Shown: positions 8,382 through 16,659, counted from the stretch's first letter. The stretch is 33,956 nt of DNA from Actinomycetes bacterium (GCA_021845725.1 JAJZVL010000026.1:1-33956); one strand, 5' to 3'. The notes: generated from the letters alone by a model not told the origin. A program made the numbers and translations.

Positions 8382-9659
8382 TCACACGTTCGTCAGTCGC
8401 CAGCTCATCGGCGCCGACGGCAGCGCGCTCGAGGTGACGAGCGGCACTGTCACCCGCTCGTCCCCGACCTTGACCACCGCGGTGCCGAAGTCGCGTCCGG
8501 CGGGGATCGGCGCGTTCACCTTGTCGGGGAGGACCACCGTAGCCGTGACGTGCTCGCCAGGGAGCCCGGTGAGAGTGACCGCGTGCGCCGCCTCGAGATC
8601 GATCGACCCGGTCCAGGGGGCATCGAGGTGCCCGAGTGCCTGGCCGCGGCGAACGACGGCGGACTGCTCGAACGCATGGTCTGCGCTCGTCACGAGCGCA
8701 GTGGTCGCGTCGAACACCTCTGTGATGGCGCTGGGCTGCGCGGTGGTGCCGAACTGGCGGAAGATCGCTCCGACGAGGATCCTGGGCTTCCCGGCGATCG
8801 TCGTGTCCGCGGCGAAGACGAAGCATCCACCCGCTGTTGTCGTGTAGCCGGTCTTCACGCCGACGATCCCGTCCTTGCCGAGCAGCGCGTCCACGTTGTA
8901 CTGGATCCCCGCGACCGGCAATGTCACCTGCGCCATGTCGACGATGGCCCGGAACGCAGGCATCGACATGTCGAGCATCGCGAGGCGGACCTGGGAGGCG
9001 GCGGTGCTCTGCGTGCCTGCCGCGACGCCGCTCGCGTCGACGTAGTGGGTGTCGGTCAAGCCGAGCTGCTTGGCCGCGGCGTTCATCTTCGCGACGAACG
9101 CGGGCTCGGTTCCGGCATCCCAGTCGGCGAGCAAGGTCGCGATGTTGTCTCCCGAAGGGATGAGGAGCGCTTCGAGAGCCTGGCGTTCGGACAGCTGCTC
9201 TCCGGCCTGCACGGGGACCACGGAGTCGCCAGCGGCCTTGTCCTGCTGGTACGTCGTGACGTCGGCGGGCGTGATGGTGATGTTCGGTCCTGGACCTGTC
9301 ACCGTGAGCGGGTGGTCGCGCAGCACCAGGTAGGCGGTCATCAGCTTGGTCACGCTCGCGAGCGGGGTCGGGGTCTGTGTCCCGTGGGTGCCCAGGAGCC
9401 CGGCGCCTTCGACGCCGATCGCCGCCTCGCCTTGCGCCGGCCAGGAGAGCGACACCGGAACGCCTGGCATCGTCGTGGAGATCGGCGTCACCGAGGCCGC
9501 GACGGCCGGGACCGGTCGCACGAGCTGCACGACCACGTACGCGATGGCGAGGAGGGCGACGGCGACAACGAGGAGGAGGCGCATGGTCAGCGATGTTGCC
9601 ATGGAGAAGGCGTCGGACGATCGCGGCCGGCGGCCCCGGGCGTGGTTCGCCGGGCTCAT
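8382..9659 (-). CDS. D-alanyl-D-alanine carboxypeptidase (peptidase S11, low-molecular-weight PBP)
   Basis: A penicillin-binding serine peptidase that trims the terminal D-Ala of peptidoglycan stem peptides outside the membrane. Counting from ATG 9659 (425 residues), a single hydrophobic segment at about 27-48 serves as signal or anchor. The active-site SxxK is ASVTK (S102, K105) and the KTG triad is at 269-271, followed by YT. The second motif reads SGD (169-171) where most S11 enzymes have SxN. A beta-rich C-terminal domain follows (about 330-425). The true start may be ATG 9602 or 9584; none has a good Shine-Dalgarno, and the weak GAGGGCG before 9659 is 12 bases away. It lies 30 bases downstream of rpmB on the same strand and may share its transcript. 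Confidence 0.93.
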   Translation of the reverse strand: MSPANHARGRRPRSSDAFSMATSLTMRLLLVVAVALLAIAYVVVQLVRPVPAVAASVTPISTTMPGVPVSLSWPAQGEAAIGVEGAGLLGTHGTQTPTPLASVTKLMTAYLVLRDHPLTVTGPGPNITITPADVTTYQQDKAAGDSVVPVQAGEQLSERQALEALLIPSGDNIATLLADWDAGTEPAFVAKMNAAAKQLGLTDTHYVDASGVAAGTQSTAASQVRLAMLDMSMPAFRAIVDMAQVTLPVAGIQYNVDALLGKDGIVGVKTGYTTTAGGCFVFAADTTIAGKPRILVGAIFRQFGTTAQPSAITEVFDATTALVTSADHAFEQSAVVRRGQALGHLDAPWTGSIDLEAAHAVTLTGLPGEHVTATVVLPDKVNAPIPAGRDFGTAVVKVGDERVTVPLVTSSALPSAPMSWRLTNV

Positions 9660-9689
9660 CGCGCGACGAGCGCCCTCAGCGAGATCGAA

Positions 9690-9899
9690 TCAAGCGGAGA
9701 TGGTGCGGCGCGGCGGCTTCGTGACCCGCCCGGCACGGAGGCAGGAAGTGCAGACGTGAAGACGGCGCGGCGACCCGTCGACCAGTGCGCGCACCCGCTG
9801 GATGTTCGGGTTCCACCGGCGCTTGGTCCGCCGGTGAGAGTGGCTGAGGCTCATGCCGAAGGATGGCTTCTTGCCGCAGAGCTCGCACACCGATGCCAT
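9690..9899 (-). CDS. rpmB: 50S ribosomal protein L28
   Basis: A 69-residue large-subunit ribosomal protein. The N-terminus MASVCELCGKKP, the basic SHSHRRTKRRWNPN segment and the C-terminal HVCTSCLRAGRV match L28. Two CxxC pairs (C5/C8 and C50/C53) make this the zinc-binding version; genomes with zinc-free paralogues swap these in zinc starvation, but none is visible here. ATG 9899 has GGAGG 8 bases upstream. The gene is divergent from the fakA-like gene, the arrangement in many bacteria, and is followed by the D,D-carboxypeptidase gene. Confidence 0.96.
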   Translation of the reverse strand: MASVCELCGKKPSFGMSLSHSHRRTKRRWNPNIQRVRALVDGSPRRLHVCTSCLRAGRVTKPPRRTISA

Positions 9900-10008
9900 C
9901 GCCGTTGCCTCCTGGCCGATCTTGTCGCGCCTTCTCGCGCCTTCCCTGGTCGCCCGACACGGGCGGAGGGGCGCGTCCGACCCCTTCAGGTCGTCACGAA
10001 CGGCGCCA

Positions 10009-10014
10009 AGGTTA
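10009..10014 (-). promoter_or_regulatory. Candidate -10 box for rpmB, overlapping the fakA -10 box
   Basis: On the minus strand these bases read TAACCT, a fit to TAnnnT. It lies about 110 bases before the rpmB start, so it would give a sizeable leader. It shares two base pairs (10013-10014) with the plus-strand TAGCAT box, so one A/T step in a GC-rich gap may open for transcription both ways. Confidence 0.35.
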
Positions 10015-10018
10015 GCAT
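10013..10018 (+). promoter_or_regulatory. Candidate -10 box for the fakA-like gene
   Basis: TAGCAT ends 9 bases before the ATG at 10028, and no Shine-Dalgarno precedes that ATG. With normal -10 spacing, transcription would begin within about 3 bases of the start codon. The same box and spacing recur before smc, ftsY and ffh. Confidence 0.5.
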
Positions 10019-10027
10019 CACCGGGCG

Positions 10028-11752
10028 ATGACGCCGTCAGCTGCGTTGGGGCCTCGAGAGCTATGGGCGACCATGGCCGCCTTCCGTGACGCGTTGCGCA
10101 CCCACCAGCATCGGCTGAACCGGCTCAACGTCTATCCCGTCCCCGACGGCGACACCGGCACGAACATGGCTCTCACGCTCGAGGCGGTCGTGAAGGAGCT
10201 CAACGCCCTCGACACGAAGCTCGACGGCGCCGCGGGGATGGCGGCGGTGTGCCGCGCGATGGCGCACGGCTCGCTCATGGGAGCCCGGGGCAACTCAGGC
10301 GTGATCCTCTCACAGCTCCTCCGGGGGCTCGCCGAGCGCCTGGGTGCCAAGGACGAGGCCGGCGCCGAGGCGCTTGCCGACGCGCTGGAGACCGCCAGTG
10401 ACCTCGCCTACAAGGCCGTGGTGCGCCCGGTCGAAGGCACGATCCTCACGGTCGCCCGGGCTGCAGGACAGGGCGCGGCAGCCGCGGTCGAGGCCGGGGC
10501 CGATCTCCTCGGTGTCGTCGAGCGCGCGCGGGCCGCTGCCGCCGAAGCCCTGGCCAGGACCCCCACGATGCTCGAGCCGCTCGCACGAGCCGGTGTCGTC
10601 GACGCAGGAGGCGCCGGATACGTGCTCTTCTTCGACTCGCTCCTCTCGGTCATCGACGGGCGGCCACTGCCTCACGTGGAGGATGAAGAGCCCCGCGCCA
10701 GCGCGCGTCCGGGTGCCCGAGGCACGATGGGGCGGGTGCCGGGAGGCGCTGGCGAGCTGAGCGGGGGTGAGTCGATCGGCGAGCGTGCCGGCGGGGGCGA
10801 GTACGACGCAGGAGACCTCCGGTACGAGGTCATGTACCTCCTCGATGCCCCGGACGACGCGATCGGAGCCTTCAAGGACGTGTGGGCGGACATCGGGGAC
10901 TCCATCGTCGTGGTCGGGGGCGACGGGGAATGGAACTGCCACATCCACACGGACGACATCGGCGCGGCGATCGAAGCGGCGATCGACATCGGACGACCGC
11001 ACCAGATCCGGGTCACGGACCTCGCCGAGCAGGTCCAAGAGGAGCGATGGGTCCGTGATGCGGACCGCGAGCCGAACGGGCAGAATGCGCCGGCTCCACG
11101 AACTGCGGTCGTGGCGGTCGTCGCAGGGGAGGGCGTGGGCCGGATCTTCCACTCACTGGGCGTCCAGAGACTGGTACGAGGCGGGCAGACGATGAACCCC
11201 TCCACCGCACAGCTGCTGGAGGCCGTCGAGTCCCTTGGCTCCCGTGACGTGGTCCTGCTGCCCAACAACGACAACATCGTGCCGGTCGCCGCGCAGGTGG
11301 ACGCCCTGACGGAAAAGACGGTGCGAGTGGTCCCCACCGGGAGCATCGTGGAGGGGTTCGCCGCGCTGCTCGACTACGACCCGGCGGCTGGCGCGGACGA
11401 CAATGCCCAGGCGATGTCCGCATCGGCTCGCAAGGTCGTGCCAGGTGCCGTGACCAGGGCGGTGCGCTCTGCCGAGACGGAGGCGGGCCCGGTGCTCGAA
11501 GGCCAGTGGATGGGACTATCTCGCGCGGGGGTGATCGCGATCGCGGACACTCCCGACGCCGCGGCGCTCCGGCTGCTCGACGCGGTGCTTGCGCCAGGTC
11601 ACGAGCTCGTCACCGTCATCGAGGGCGAAGGATCCACTGCAGCGGCGACCCGGCGCATCACCGAGTGGCTGCACGAGGAGCATCCCGGCGTCGCCGCCGA
11701 GGTCCATCACGGCGGCCAGCCCCTGTACCCCTACCTCCTCGGCATCGAGTGA
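10028..11752 (+). CDS. fakA: DAK2-domain fatty acid kinase subunit A-like protein (YloV family)
   Basis: FakA-type proteins phosphorylate fatty acids held by a FakB carrier; this 574-residue protein has that architecture. The DAK2 ATP-binding domain (about 10-205) carries NVYPVPDGDTGTNM with metal-binding aspartates D40 and D42, and GARGNSGVILSQ near 85-96. A Gly/Pro/Glu-rich linker (about 218-265) separates it from the FakA middle and C-terminal region, including the CHIHTDD segment typical of the family. No fakB is present, so the substrate is inferred only. ATG 10028 lacks a Shine-Dalgarno but sits 9 bases after TAGCAT; ATG 10073 (M16) is a less likely alternative. It precedes recG with overlapping stop and start, the order also seen in mycobacteria. 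Confidence 0.87.
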   Translation: MTPSAALGPRELWATMAAFRDALRTHQHRLNRLNVYPVPDGDTGTNMALTLEAVVKELNALDTKLDGAAGMAAVCRAMAHGSLMGARGNSGVILSQLLRGLAERLGAKDEAGAEALADALETASDLAYKAVVRPVEGTILTVARAAGQGAAAAVEAGADLLGVVERARAAAAEALARTPTMLEPLARAGVVDAGGAGYVLFFDSLLSVIDGRPLPHVEDEEPRASARPGARGTMGRVPGGAGELSGGESIGERAGGGEYDAGDLRYEVMYLLDAPDDAIGAFKDVWADIGDSIVVVGGDGEWNCHIHTDDIGAAIEAAIDIGRPHQIRVTDLAEQVQEERWVRDADREPNGQNAPAPRTAVVAVVAGEGVGRIFHSLGVQRLVRGGQTMNPSTAQLLEAVESLGSRDVVLLPNNDNIVPVAAQVDALTEKTVRVVPTGSIVEGFAALLDYDPAAGADDNAQAMSASARKVVPGAVTRAVRSAETEAGPVLEGQWMGLSRAGVIAIADTPDAAALRLLDAVLAPGHELVTVIEGEGSTAAATRRITEWLHEEHPGVAAEVHHGGQPLYPYLLGIE

Positions 11753-13998
11753 CCGTGCCGGCCATGCCGGGGCGCACGCTTCCCCAGCTGGCGCGGATCC
11801 CGGTCACCCGTCTCCACGGCGTCGGTGACCGCAGGGCGAAGGCGCTGGGCGAGCTCGGGATCGAGTCCGTCTTCGACCTTCTCACGACGTACCCGTTCCG
11901 CTACATCGACCGCAGCCGTCGCGCGGATCTTGCGGACCTTGCGATAGGGGACGAGGCGGTCATCCTCGCCACGGTGCGCGCGGTGCGTGCGCGGCGATCG
12001 CGTCACGGACGTCCGATCGTGGAGCTGGCGGTCCACGACGGCACCGCAGGGATGAACGTGGTGTTCTTCAACCAGGCTTGGCGTGCTCGCCAGCTCCCGT
12101 CGGGGACCGAGGCGCTCTTCTTCGGGACGGTCGACCGGTTCCGCGGCGATCGACAGATGACGAACCCGGTCGTCGACGTGGTGGTCGGAGTCGGGGCGGC
12201 GGATGGGGCGGCGGACAGCGAGGAAGCTCAACGGCGTCGCACGCTTCGCATCCTCCCGGTGTACCGCGCCTCTGCGAAGGCGGGCTTGTCGAGCTGGGAG
12301 ATCGGAGCCTGGGTCGAAGAGGCGATCCGGCGCGCGGGTCTCCTCGCGGACCCCCTCCCCGAGAGCTGGCGGCGCCAGCTCGGGCTCGTGGGCCGAACGA
12401 GGGCGATCCATGACGTGCACCTACCTGGGTCGATCAAGGCGGCGGCCCCCGCGCGGCGGCGCCTCGCGTTCGACGAGCTGTTCCGGCTCCAGCTGGCGCT
12501 CGTCCTACGTCGACGCGCGCTCGAGGCCGATGCCCGCGCCGTGCGCCACGCCGTCTCGCCGGGCGAGGCGATCGGGCCCTTCGGAGGAGGGGCGACGCTC
12601 GTCCAGCGCTTCCTCGCCGGGCTGCCGTTCCCGCTCACGGGCGCGCAGCGCAATGCGATGGAGAGGCTCTTCGCCGAGATGGCAGGGCCACTGCCGATGC
12701 ACCGGCTACTTCAAGGCGACGTGGGGTCCGGCAAGACGGTGGTCGCGGTCGCGGCCCTCCTCGCCGCCGTGCAGGGCGGTCATCAAGGTGCCCTCATGGT
12801 CCCTACCGAGGTGCTGGCCGAGCAGCATTTCTTCGCACTGCGCGCGCTGGTCGAGGGACTGTCGGTGCCCGATCCCGGCCGGCTCGGTGGCGAGCGCCCA
12901 CTCGAGATCGCGCTCGTCACCAGCCGCACGGGCGCCGCTGACCGGCAGCGGCTGTGCGAGGGCCTCGAGTCGGGGACCGTCGACATCGTCGTCGGCACGC
13001 ACGCCCTGCTGACCGACGACGTCCAGTTCCACTCCCTCGGCCTCGTGGTGATCGACGAGCAGCACCGCTTCGGCGTCGAGCAGCGCGCACAGCTCCGGGA
13101 CAAAGGGCGCGCCTCGGTGGCTGCTCGTGCCCAGGGTCCATGCGCGGGGGCGGACCCCGACCTCCTCGTGATGACCGCGACGCCCATCCCGCGGACGGCC
13201 GCGATGGCGCGCTTCGGGGACCTCGACATGGTCGTGCTCGATGAGCTGCCCCAGGGGCGGTCCCCGGTCGAGACGGTGTGGGCGGCGACGCACGATGCCG
13301 AGGAGCGTGCGTGGGCACGGGTGCGGTCCGAGGTCCGCCGCGGCCACCGCGCGTTCGTGGTCTGTCCCCTCGTCGAGGGCTCAGCGCGCATCCAGGCGCG
13401 ATCGGTGACCGACGAGCTGGTGCGACTCGCCGATGGGCCGCTGCGTGGGATCGCGCTCGGGCTCCTGCATGGCCAGATGCCGTCCTCGGAGAAGGAGCAG
13501 GCGATGGCCCGCTTTCGTGACGGGGCTACGCCCGTGCTGGTCGCCACGACCGTCGTCGAGGTGGGGGTGGATGTGCCCGAGGCGACGGTGATGGTGGTCG
13601 AGGATGCGGGACGGTTCGGCATCGCACAGCTCCATCAGCTGCGCGGGCGGGTCGGGCGGAGCGATCTGCCCAGCTGGTGCTACCTCCTCGGGCCAGGCGA
13701 GACCGACGACGCAGCCGCGCGCCTCGCCGCGATGGTGCGCACGAGCGACGGCTTCGAGCTCGCCGACGTGGACCTCGAGCTGCGTGGGGAGGGCACGATC
13801 CTCGGCGCTCGGCAGAAGGGCAGGAGCGACCTCGTGCTGGCCTCCCTGCGAAGGGACGGGGACCTCCTCGACGCCGCGCGCTGTGTCGCAGAGGCGTTGA
13901 CTGCGGACGACCCCTCCTTGGGCGCTCACCCGGGTCTGGCCGACGAGCTCCGTCTCTTCCTGGATCCAGACGAAGAGGCGTTCCTCTTCAAGTCCTGA
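11749..13998 (+). CDS. recG: ATP-dependent DNA helicase RecG
   Basis: RecG rewinds stalled replication forks and processes branched DNA. The product has 749 residues from GTG 11749. The N-terminal wedge with its OB fold (about 60-170, including VELAVHDGTAGMNVVFFNQ) is followed by the superfamily-2 helicase core: Walker A GDVGSGKT at 323-330, DEQHRFG at 436-442, the MTATPIPRT motif, and QLRGRVGRS from 630. DEQH instead of DEAH is diagnostic for RecG. GTG 11749 overlaps the fakA stop as GTGA; GTG 11755 and ATG 11764 are in-frame alternatives, none with a strong ribosome site, so translational coupling is likely. An insert of about 18 residues (after VVVGV, near 146-163) is Ala/Asp/Glu-rich. Confidence 0.97.
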   Translation: MTVPAMPGRTLPQLARIPVTRLHGVGDRRAKALGELGIESVFDLLTTYPFRYIDRSRRADLADLAIGDEAVILATVRAVRARRSRHGRPIVELAVHDGTAGMNVVFFNQAWRARQLPSGTEALFFGTVDRFRGDRQMTNPVVDVVVGVGAADGAADSEEAQRRRTLRILPVYRASAKAGLSSWEIGAWVEEAIRRAGLLADPLPESWRRQLGLVGRTRAIHDVHLPGSIKAAAPARRRLAFDELFRLQLALVLRRRALEADARAVRHAVSPGEAIGPFGGGATLVQRFLAGLPFPLTGAQRNAMERLFAEMAGPLPMHRLLQGDVGSGKTVVAVAALLAAVQGGHQGALMVPTEVLAEQHFFALRALVEGLSVPDPGRLGGERPLEIALVTSRTGAADRQRLCEGLESGTVDIVVGTHALLTDDVQFHSLGLVVIDEQHRFGVEQRAQLRDKGRASVAARAQGPCAGADPDLLVMTATPIPRTAAMARFGDLDMVVLDELPQGRSPVETVWAATHDAEERAWARVRSEVRRGHRAFVVCPLVEGSARIQARSVTDELVRLADGPLRGIALGLLHGQMPSSEKEQAMARFRDGATPVLVATTVVEVGVDVPEATVMVVEDAGRFGIAQLHQLRGRVGRSDLPSWCYLLGPGETDDAAARLAAMVRTSDGFELADVDLELRGEGTILGARQKGRSDLVLASLRRDGDLLDAARCVAEALTADDPSLGAHPGLADELRLFLDPDEEAFLFKS

Positions 13999-14075
13999 GC
14001 CAGCTCCCGACCAGCCCGCTCGGCTCGTGCCGGGGCAATCCCAGGACGTGGCCACCTCTTGCCCCGCGGGGGCGG

Positions 14076-14081
14076 TACCGT
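14076..14081 (+). promoter_or_regulatory. Candidate -10 box for rsmD
   Basis: TACCGT lies 6 bases before the GTG start at 14088, so a transcript would begin exactly at the start codon. The 89-base gap after recG has no Shine-Dalgarno close to that GTG. Confidence 0.42.
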
Positions 14082-14087
14082 GGCGCG

Positions 14088-14642
14088 GTGCGTGTGATCG
14101 CCGGCTCGAGCCGGGGTCGCCGGCTCCCCGGCCGTCTTCCCCGAAGCGTTCGACCCACTGCCGACCGGGTGCGCGAAGCGATGTTCGACGTCCTCGGATC
14201 GATGGGCGGGGTCGGCGGCGCCCATGTCGTCGACCTCTTCTGCGGCAGCGGTGCGCTCGGGGTCGAGGCGCTGTCCCGGGGGGCGGCCTCGGTCACCTTC
14301 GTCGACGACGACCCGGGAGCGCTCGCTGCGGTCCGGGTGAACCTGGCAGCGACGGGCCTCGCGTCGCCGGCCGCGACGCTCGTGCGAGCGGAGCTGCCCG
14401 GATGGCTGGACCGGGCGCCGCGTGTCGACCTGGCGCTGTGCGACCCGCCGTATGCCTTCAGGGAGTGGGATGCCCTGCTCGCTCGGCTCCAGGCCGACGT
14501 CGCGGTGCTCGAGTCGGGTGCCGGGCTGGAGCCCCCCCCGGGTTGGGTGGTCACCAGGTCGCGTCGGTACGGCGGTACGCTCGTCACCGTGGTCCGCATG
14601 TCCGATGTGCCTGCGGCCGTCGCGCACCGGGGTCCCCGGTGA
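14088..14642 (+). CDS. rsmD: 16S rRNA (guanine-966-N2)-methyltransferase
   Basis: RsmD methylates G966 of 16S rRNA in the assembling small subunit, using SAM. The product has 184 residues and begins VRVIAGSSRGRRL, the family's standard N-terminus. PTADRVREAMFDVL follows, then the SAM-binding DLFCGSGALG at 49-58, the acidic strand end FVDDD, and the catalytic DPPY at 119-122. GTG 14088 is chosen because it places that N-terminus first; longer in-frame extensions run into recG. No Shine-Dalgarno is evident, and a TACCGT box 6 bases upstream suggests a leaderless start. Its TGA overlaps the coaD GTG by 4 bases, so the two are probably translationally coupled. Confidence 0.95.
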   Translation: MRVIAGSSRGRRLPGRLPRSVRPTADRVREAMFDVLGSMGGVGGAHVVDLFCGSGALGVEALSRGAASVTFVDDDPGALAAVRVNLAATGLASPAATLVRAELPGWLDRAPRVDLALCDPPYAFREWDALLARLQADVAVLESGAGLEPPPGWVVTRSRRYGGTLVTVVRMSDVPAAVAHRGPR

Positions 14643-15160
14643 CCGTCGCCCTCTTCCCGGGGTCCTTCGACCCGTTCCACAACGGTCACCTCGAGGTCGT
14701 CGAGCGGGCGGCCCGCCTGTTCGACGAGGTCGTGGTCGCTGCACTGCGCAATCCGCAGAAGGGCGAGCCGCTCTTCAGCATCGACGAACGCACCGAGATG
14801 CTCGAGGAGTCGCTCGCACACCTCGGGAGCGTGAGGATCGTCGGTGTCGCGACGCTGGTGGTCAACGTTGCCCGCGACGTCGGGGCATCGGCGATCGTGC
14901 GCGGCCTTCGCGCGGTCTCGGACTTCGAGAACGAGCTGCAGATGGCGCAGATGAACCGCCAGCTCTCTGGCGTGGAGACCATCTTCATCCCGACCAGCGC
15001 GCCGTACTCCTTCATCGCCTCCAGGCTCTTGCGAGAGGTCGCCCGCTTCGGCGGTGACGTCTCTGCGTTCGTGCCCAAGGCCGTCGCGCTCCACTTCGAG
15101 GCCAAGTTCTCCGGATCGGCGACCGGGCAGGACGGATGTGCAGGACCGGTGCCATCATGA
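14639..15160 (+). CDS. coaD: Phosphopantetheine adenylyltransferase
   Basis: CoaD transfers AMP from ATP to 4'-phosphopantetheine to form dephospho-CoA, the penultimate step of CoA synthesis. The 173-residue product opens with VTVALFPGSFDPFHNGH; the nucleotidyltransferase HxGH motif is at 14-17. VRGLRAVSDFENELQMAQMNR follows, with the second ATP motif in YSFIASR (123-129; the family usually has SSxxR). A tail of about 15 Gly/Ser-rich residues goes beyond the normal end near 160. GTG 14639 overlaps the rsmD stop (GTGA), and its own TGA overlaps the next ATG (ATGA), a three-gene coupled chain. Confidence 0.97.
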   Translation: MTVALFPGSFDPFHNGHLEVVERAARLFDEVVVAALRNPQKGEPLFSIDERTEMLEESLAHLGSVRIVGVATLVVNVARDVGASAIVRGLRAVSDFENELQMAQMNRQLSGVETIFIPTSAPYSFIASRLLREVARFGGDVSAFVPKAVALHFEAKFSGSATGQDGCAGPVPS

Positions 15161-15735
15161 CGGACGTGTTCGAAGACGCTCCTGGTGACGATGCGGCGCT
15201 CGACCACACAGGCGAGGACCTGGGAGCCGAGGAGCTCATCCGGCGGGCGATCGACGTCGTGGCCGGCGCCAAGGCGATGCCGCTGTCCGCGTCGGTGCTC
15301 GTATCTCGTGAGGAGCTCCTCGGCGTGCTGCACGCCGCGCTCGATCGTCTTCCCGACGAGCTGCGCCAGGCTCGCTGGCTGCTGCGGGAGAAGGAGGAGT
15401 TCCTCGCCGAACGCGAGCGGGAGGCCGAGGCGCTGATGGCGGATGTCCGTGCGCAGGCCGAGCACATGGTGTCCCGCTCCGAAGTGGTTCGTCAGGCGAA
15501 CATGGTGGCGCAGAGCATTCTCGACGACGCCAACGACGAGGCGCGTAGGCTTCGCCACGAGGCGGAGGACTACTGCGACCAGAAGCTCGCAGGGATGGAG
15601 ATCGTGCTGGAGCGGATCACCAAGACGGTCCGTGCCGGGAGGGAGAAGCTCCAGGCGACCGCGCCGGCGCCTGCAGCCCACGAGGGGCCGTTCTCCGAGG
15701 AGGAGCCAGGCTTCTTCGACCAGGACCTCGCGTAA
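15157..15735 (+). CDS. sepIVA: SepIVA-like DivIVA-domain coiled-coil protein
   Basis: A 192-residue protein with an acidic N-terminal segment (1-30), then a long charged helical region (about 65-165) rich in Glu, Arg and Ala with heptad character, and an acidic tail. Mycobacteria carry SepIVA, a septation and envelope regulator with a DivIVA-like domain, near coaD and yceD, and the context here is the same. The sequence also resembles ATP-synthase subunit-b-like coiled coils, but there is no membrane segment. ATG 15157 overlaps the coaD stop as ATGA. The function is inferred from location and helical character, not from a catalytic motif. Confidence 0.72.
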   Translation: MTDVFEDAPGDDAALDHTGEDLGAEELIRRAIDVVAGAKAMPLSASVLVSREELLGVLHAALDRLPDELRQARWLLREKEEFLAEREREAEALMADVRAQAEHMVSRSEVVRQANMVAQSILDDANDEARRLRHEAEDYCDQKLAGMEIVLERITKTVRAGREKLQATAPAPAAHEGPFSEEEPGFFDQDLA

Positions 15736-15816
15736 GGGGACGTGCTCCTCTTCGCCGTGCAACAGCCCCCGTCGGGCAGGAGAAGAGAAGTCGTCGGGCA
15801 GGGAAGGGAGGTACAG

Positions 15817-16356
15817 GTGGACCCGTTCGTGGTGCACGTGGCCAGGCTGCGCAAGGTAGCCGGCACCCGATGGCTCGAGCAGCGTCGTGGGCCGGTGGAC
15901 CCCGAAGGTGTCATCGTCGCACGCTCGCCTGCCGACAGCTCGGTCCCCGAGGGAGCCCATGCCGTCTGCGAGGTGGCGCTCGAGTCGTTCGCCGGCGGTG
16001 TGATGGTGACGGGTACCGTGACGGCTCCGTGGAGGGGCATGTGCCGCCGCTGTGCCTCTCCCGTCGAAGGCATGCTCCGCATCGCTGTTCGTGAGCGGTT
16101 CAGCGACGCTGGCATCGCCGGTAGGGGCGACCGCGGCGACGACGAGGCGTACCCGATCGTGGGGGACGAGCTGGACCTCGGGCCGATGGTGCGCGACGCC
16201 GTGATCCTGGAGCTGCCGCTCGCGCCGCTCTGCAGGGAGGAGTGCCGGGGTCTTTGCCCCTACTGCGGCTGTGACCGCAACGAGGAGCTCTGCGACTGTG
16301 AGGCGCCTCGCGATCCTCGGTGGGCTAACCTCGACGTGCTCCGGTCGGCTCAGTAG
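15817..16356 (+). CDS. yceD: DUF177 / YceD family protein, cysteine-rich
   Basis: YceD proteins are small conserved proteins almost always encoded before rpmF, as here; in plants and some bacteria the family is linked to 23S rRNA maturation. The 179-residue product has CRRC in the middle, and toward the C-terminus CREECRGLCPYCG followed by CDC, a probable metal-binding cluster typical of the Gram-positive and actinobacterial versions. The end, PRWANLDVL, is standard (DPRWAAL-like). GTG 15817 is chosen for the GGAGG at 15807-15811; the frame is open further upstream to 15742. The role here is inferred from the family and its neighbour. Confidence 0.88.
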   Translation: MDPFVVHVARLRKVAGTRWLEQRRGPVDPEGVIVARSPADSSVPEGAHAVCEVALESFAGGVMVTGTVTAPWRGMCRRCASPVEGMLRIAVRERFSDAGIAGRGDRGDDEAYPIVGDELDLGPMVRDAVILELPLAPLCREECRGLCPYCGCDRNEELCDCEAPRDPRWANLDVLRSAQ

Positions 16357-16411
16357 CCTACGCGCGGCCGACGGCCGGCGTTTCTTCTGCCGCCCGACGG
16401 AGCGAGCCGTT

Positions 16412-16457
16412 CCGGGAGAGTCCCGGGGCAGGAGCTCGCCGGCCGAGGTGGCCGGCG
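16412..16457 (+). promoter_or_regulatory. Two tandem hairpins in the rpmF leader
   Basis: The 122-base gap between yceD and rpmF holds CCGGGA/TCCCGG (16412-16417 and 16421-16426, 3-nt loop) and, stronger, CGCCGGCC/GGCCGGCG (16437-16444 and 16450-16457, 5-nt loop), both perfect. The second ends 21 bases before the rpmF ATG. No T-run follows. They may form an attenuator, a processing site or a protein-binding leader for L32; the sequence does not say which. Confidence 0.45.
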
Positions 16458-16478
16458 CGGACCTGGAGTGCACTGACG

Positions 16479-16658
16479 ATGGCCGTCCCGAAGAAGAAGA
16501 CATCGAAGGCCAAGGGCCGCAGTCGCCGCGCCGCGAACTGGCGCCTCGATCCGCCCCCGCGCAGCATCTGCCCCCACTGCCACCAGGCCAAGGTGCCGCA
16601 CGTGGTGTGTCCGAACTGCGGGTGGTACAAGGGGCGCCAGGCGGTAGAGGTCGACTGA
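16479..16658 (+). CDS. rpmF: 50S ribosomal protein L32
   Basis: A 59-residue large-subunit protein beginning MAVPKKKTSKAKGRSRRAANW, the L32 hallmark. The zinc ribbon uses C31/C34 and C44/C47 (CPHC and CPNC), so this is the zinc-binding form. GGAG at 16464-16467 lies about 11 bases before the ATG, a rather long spacing. plsX begins one base after its stop codon, so the classic rpmF-plsX pair is tightly joined. Two hairpins precede it. Confidence 0.96.
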   Translation: MAVPKKKTSKAKGRSRRAANWRLDPPPRSICPHCHQAKVPHVVCPNCGWYKGRQAVEVD

Positions 16659-16659
16659 C

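Noticed and set aside
8268-10031. A plus-strand open frame of 587 codons over the carboxypeptidase and rpmB genes
   Set aside because: It is antisense to a peptidase with all its motif positions and to L28; the translation has no recognisable domain.
14686-16503. A minus-strand open frame of 605 codons over coaD, sepIVA and yceD
   Set aside because: It is a shadow of three conserved genes and has low-complexity Arg/His-rich composition.
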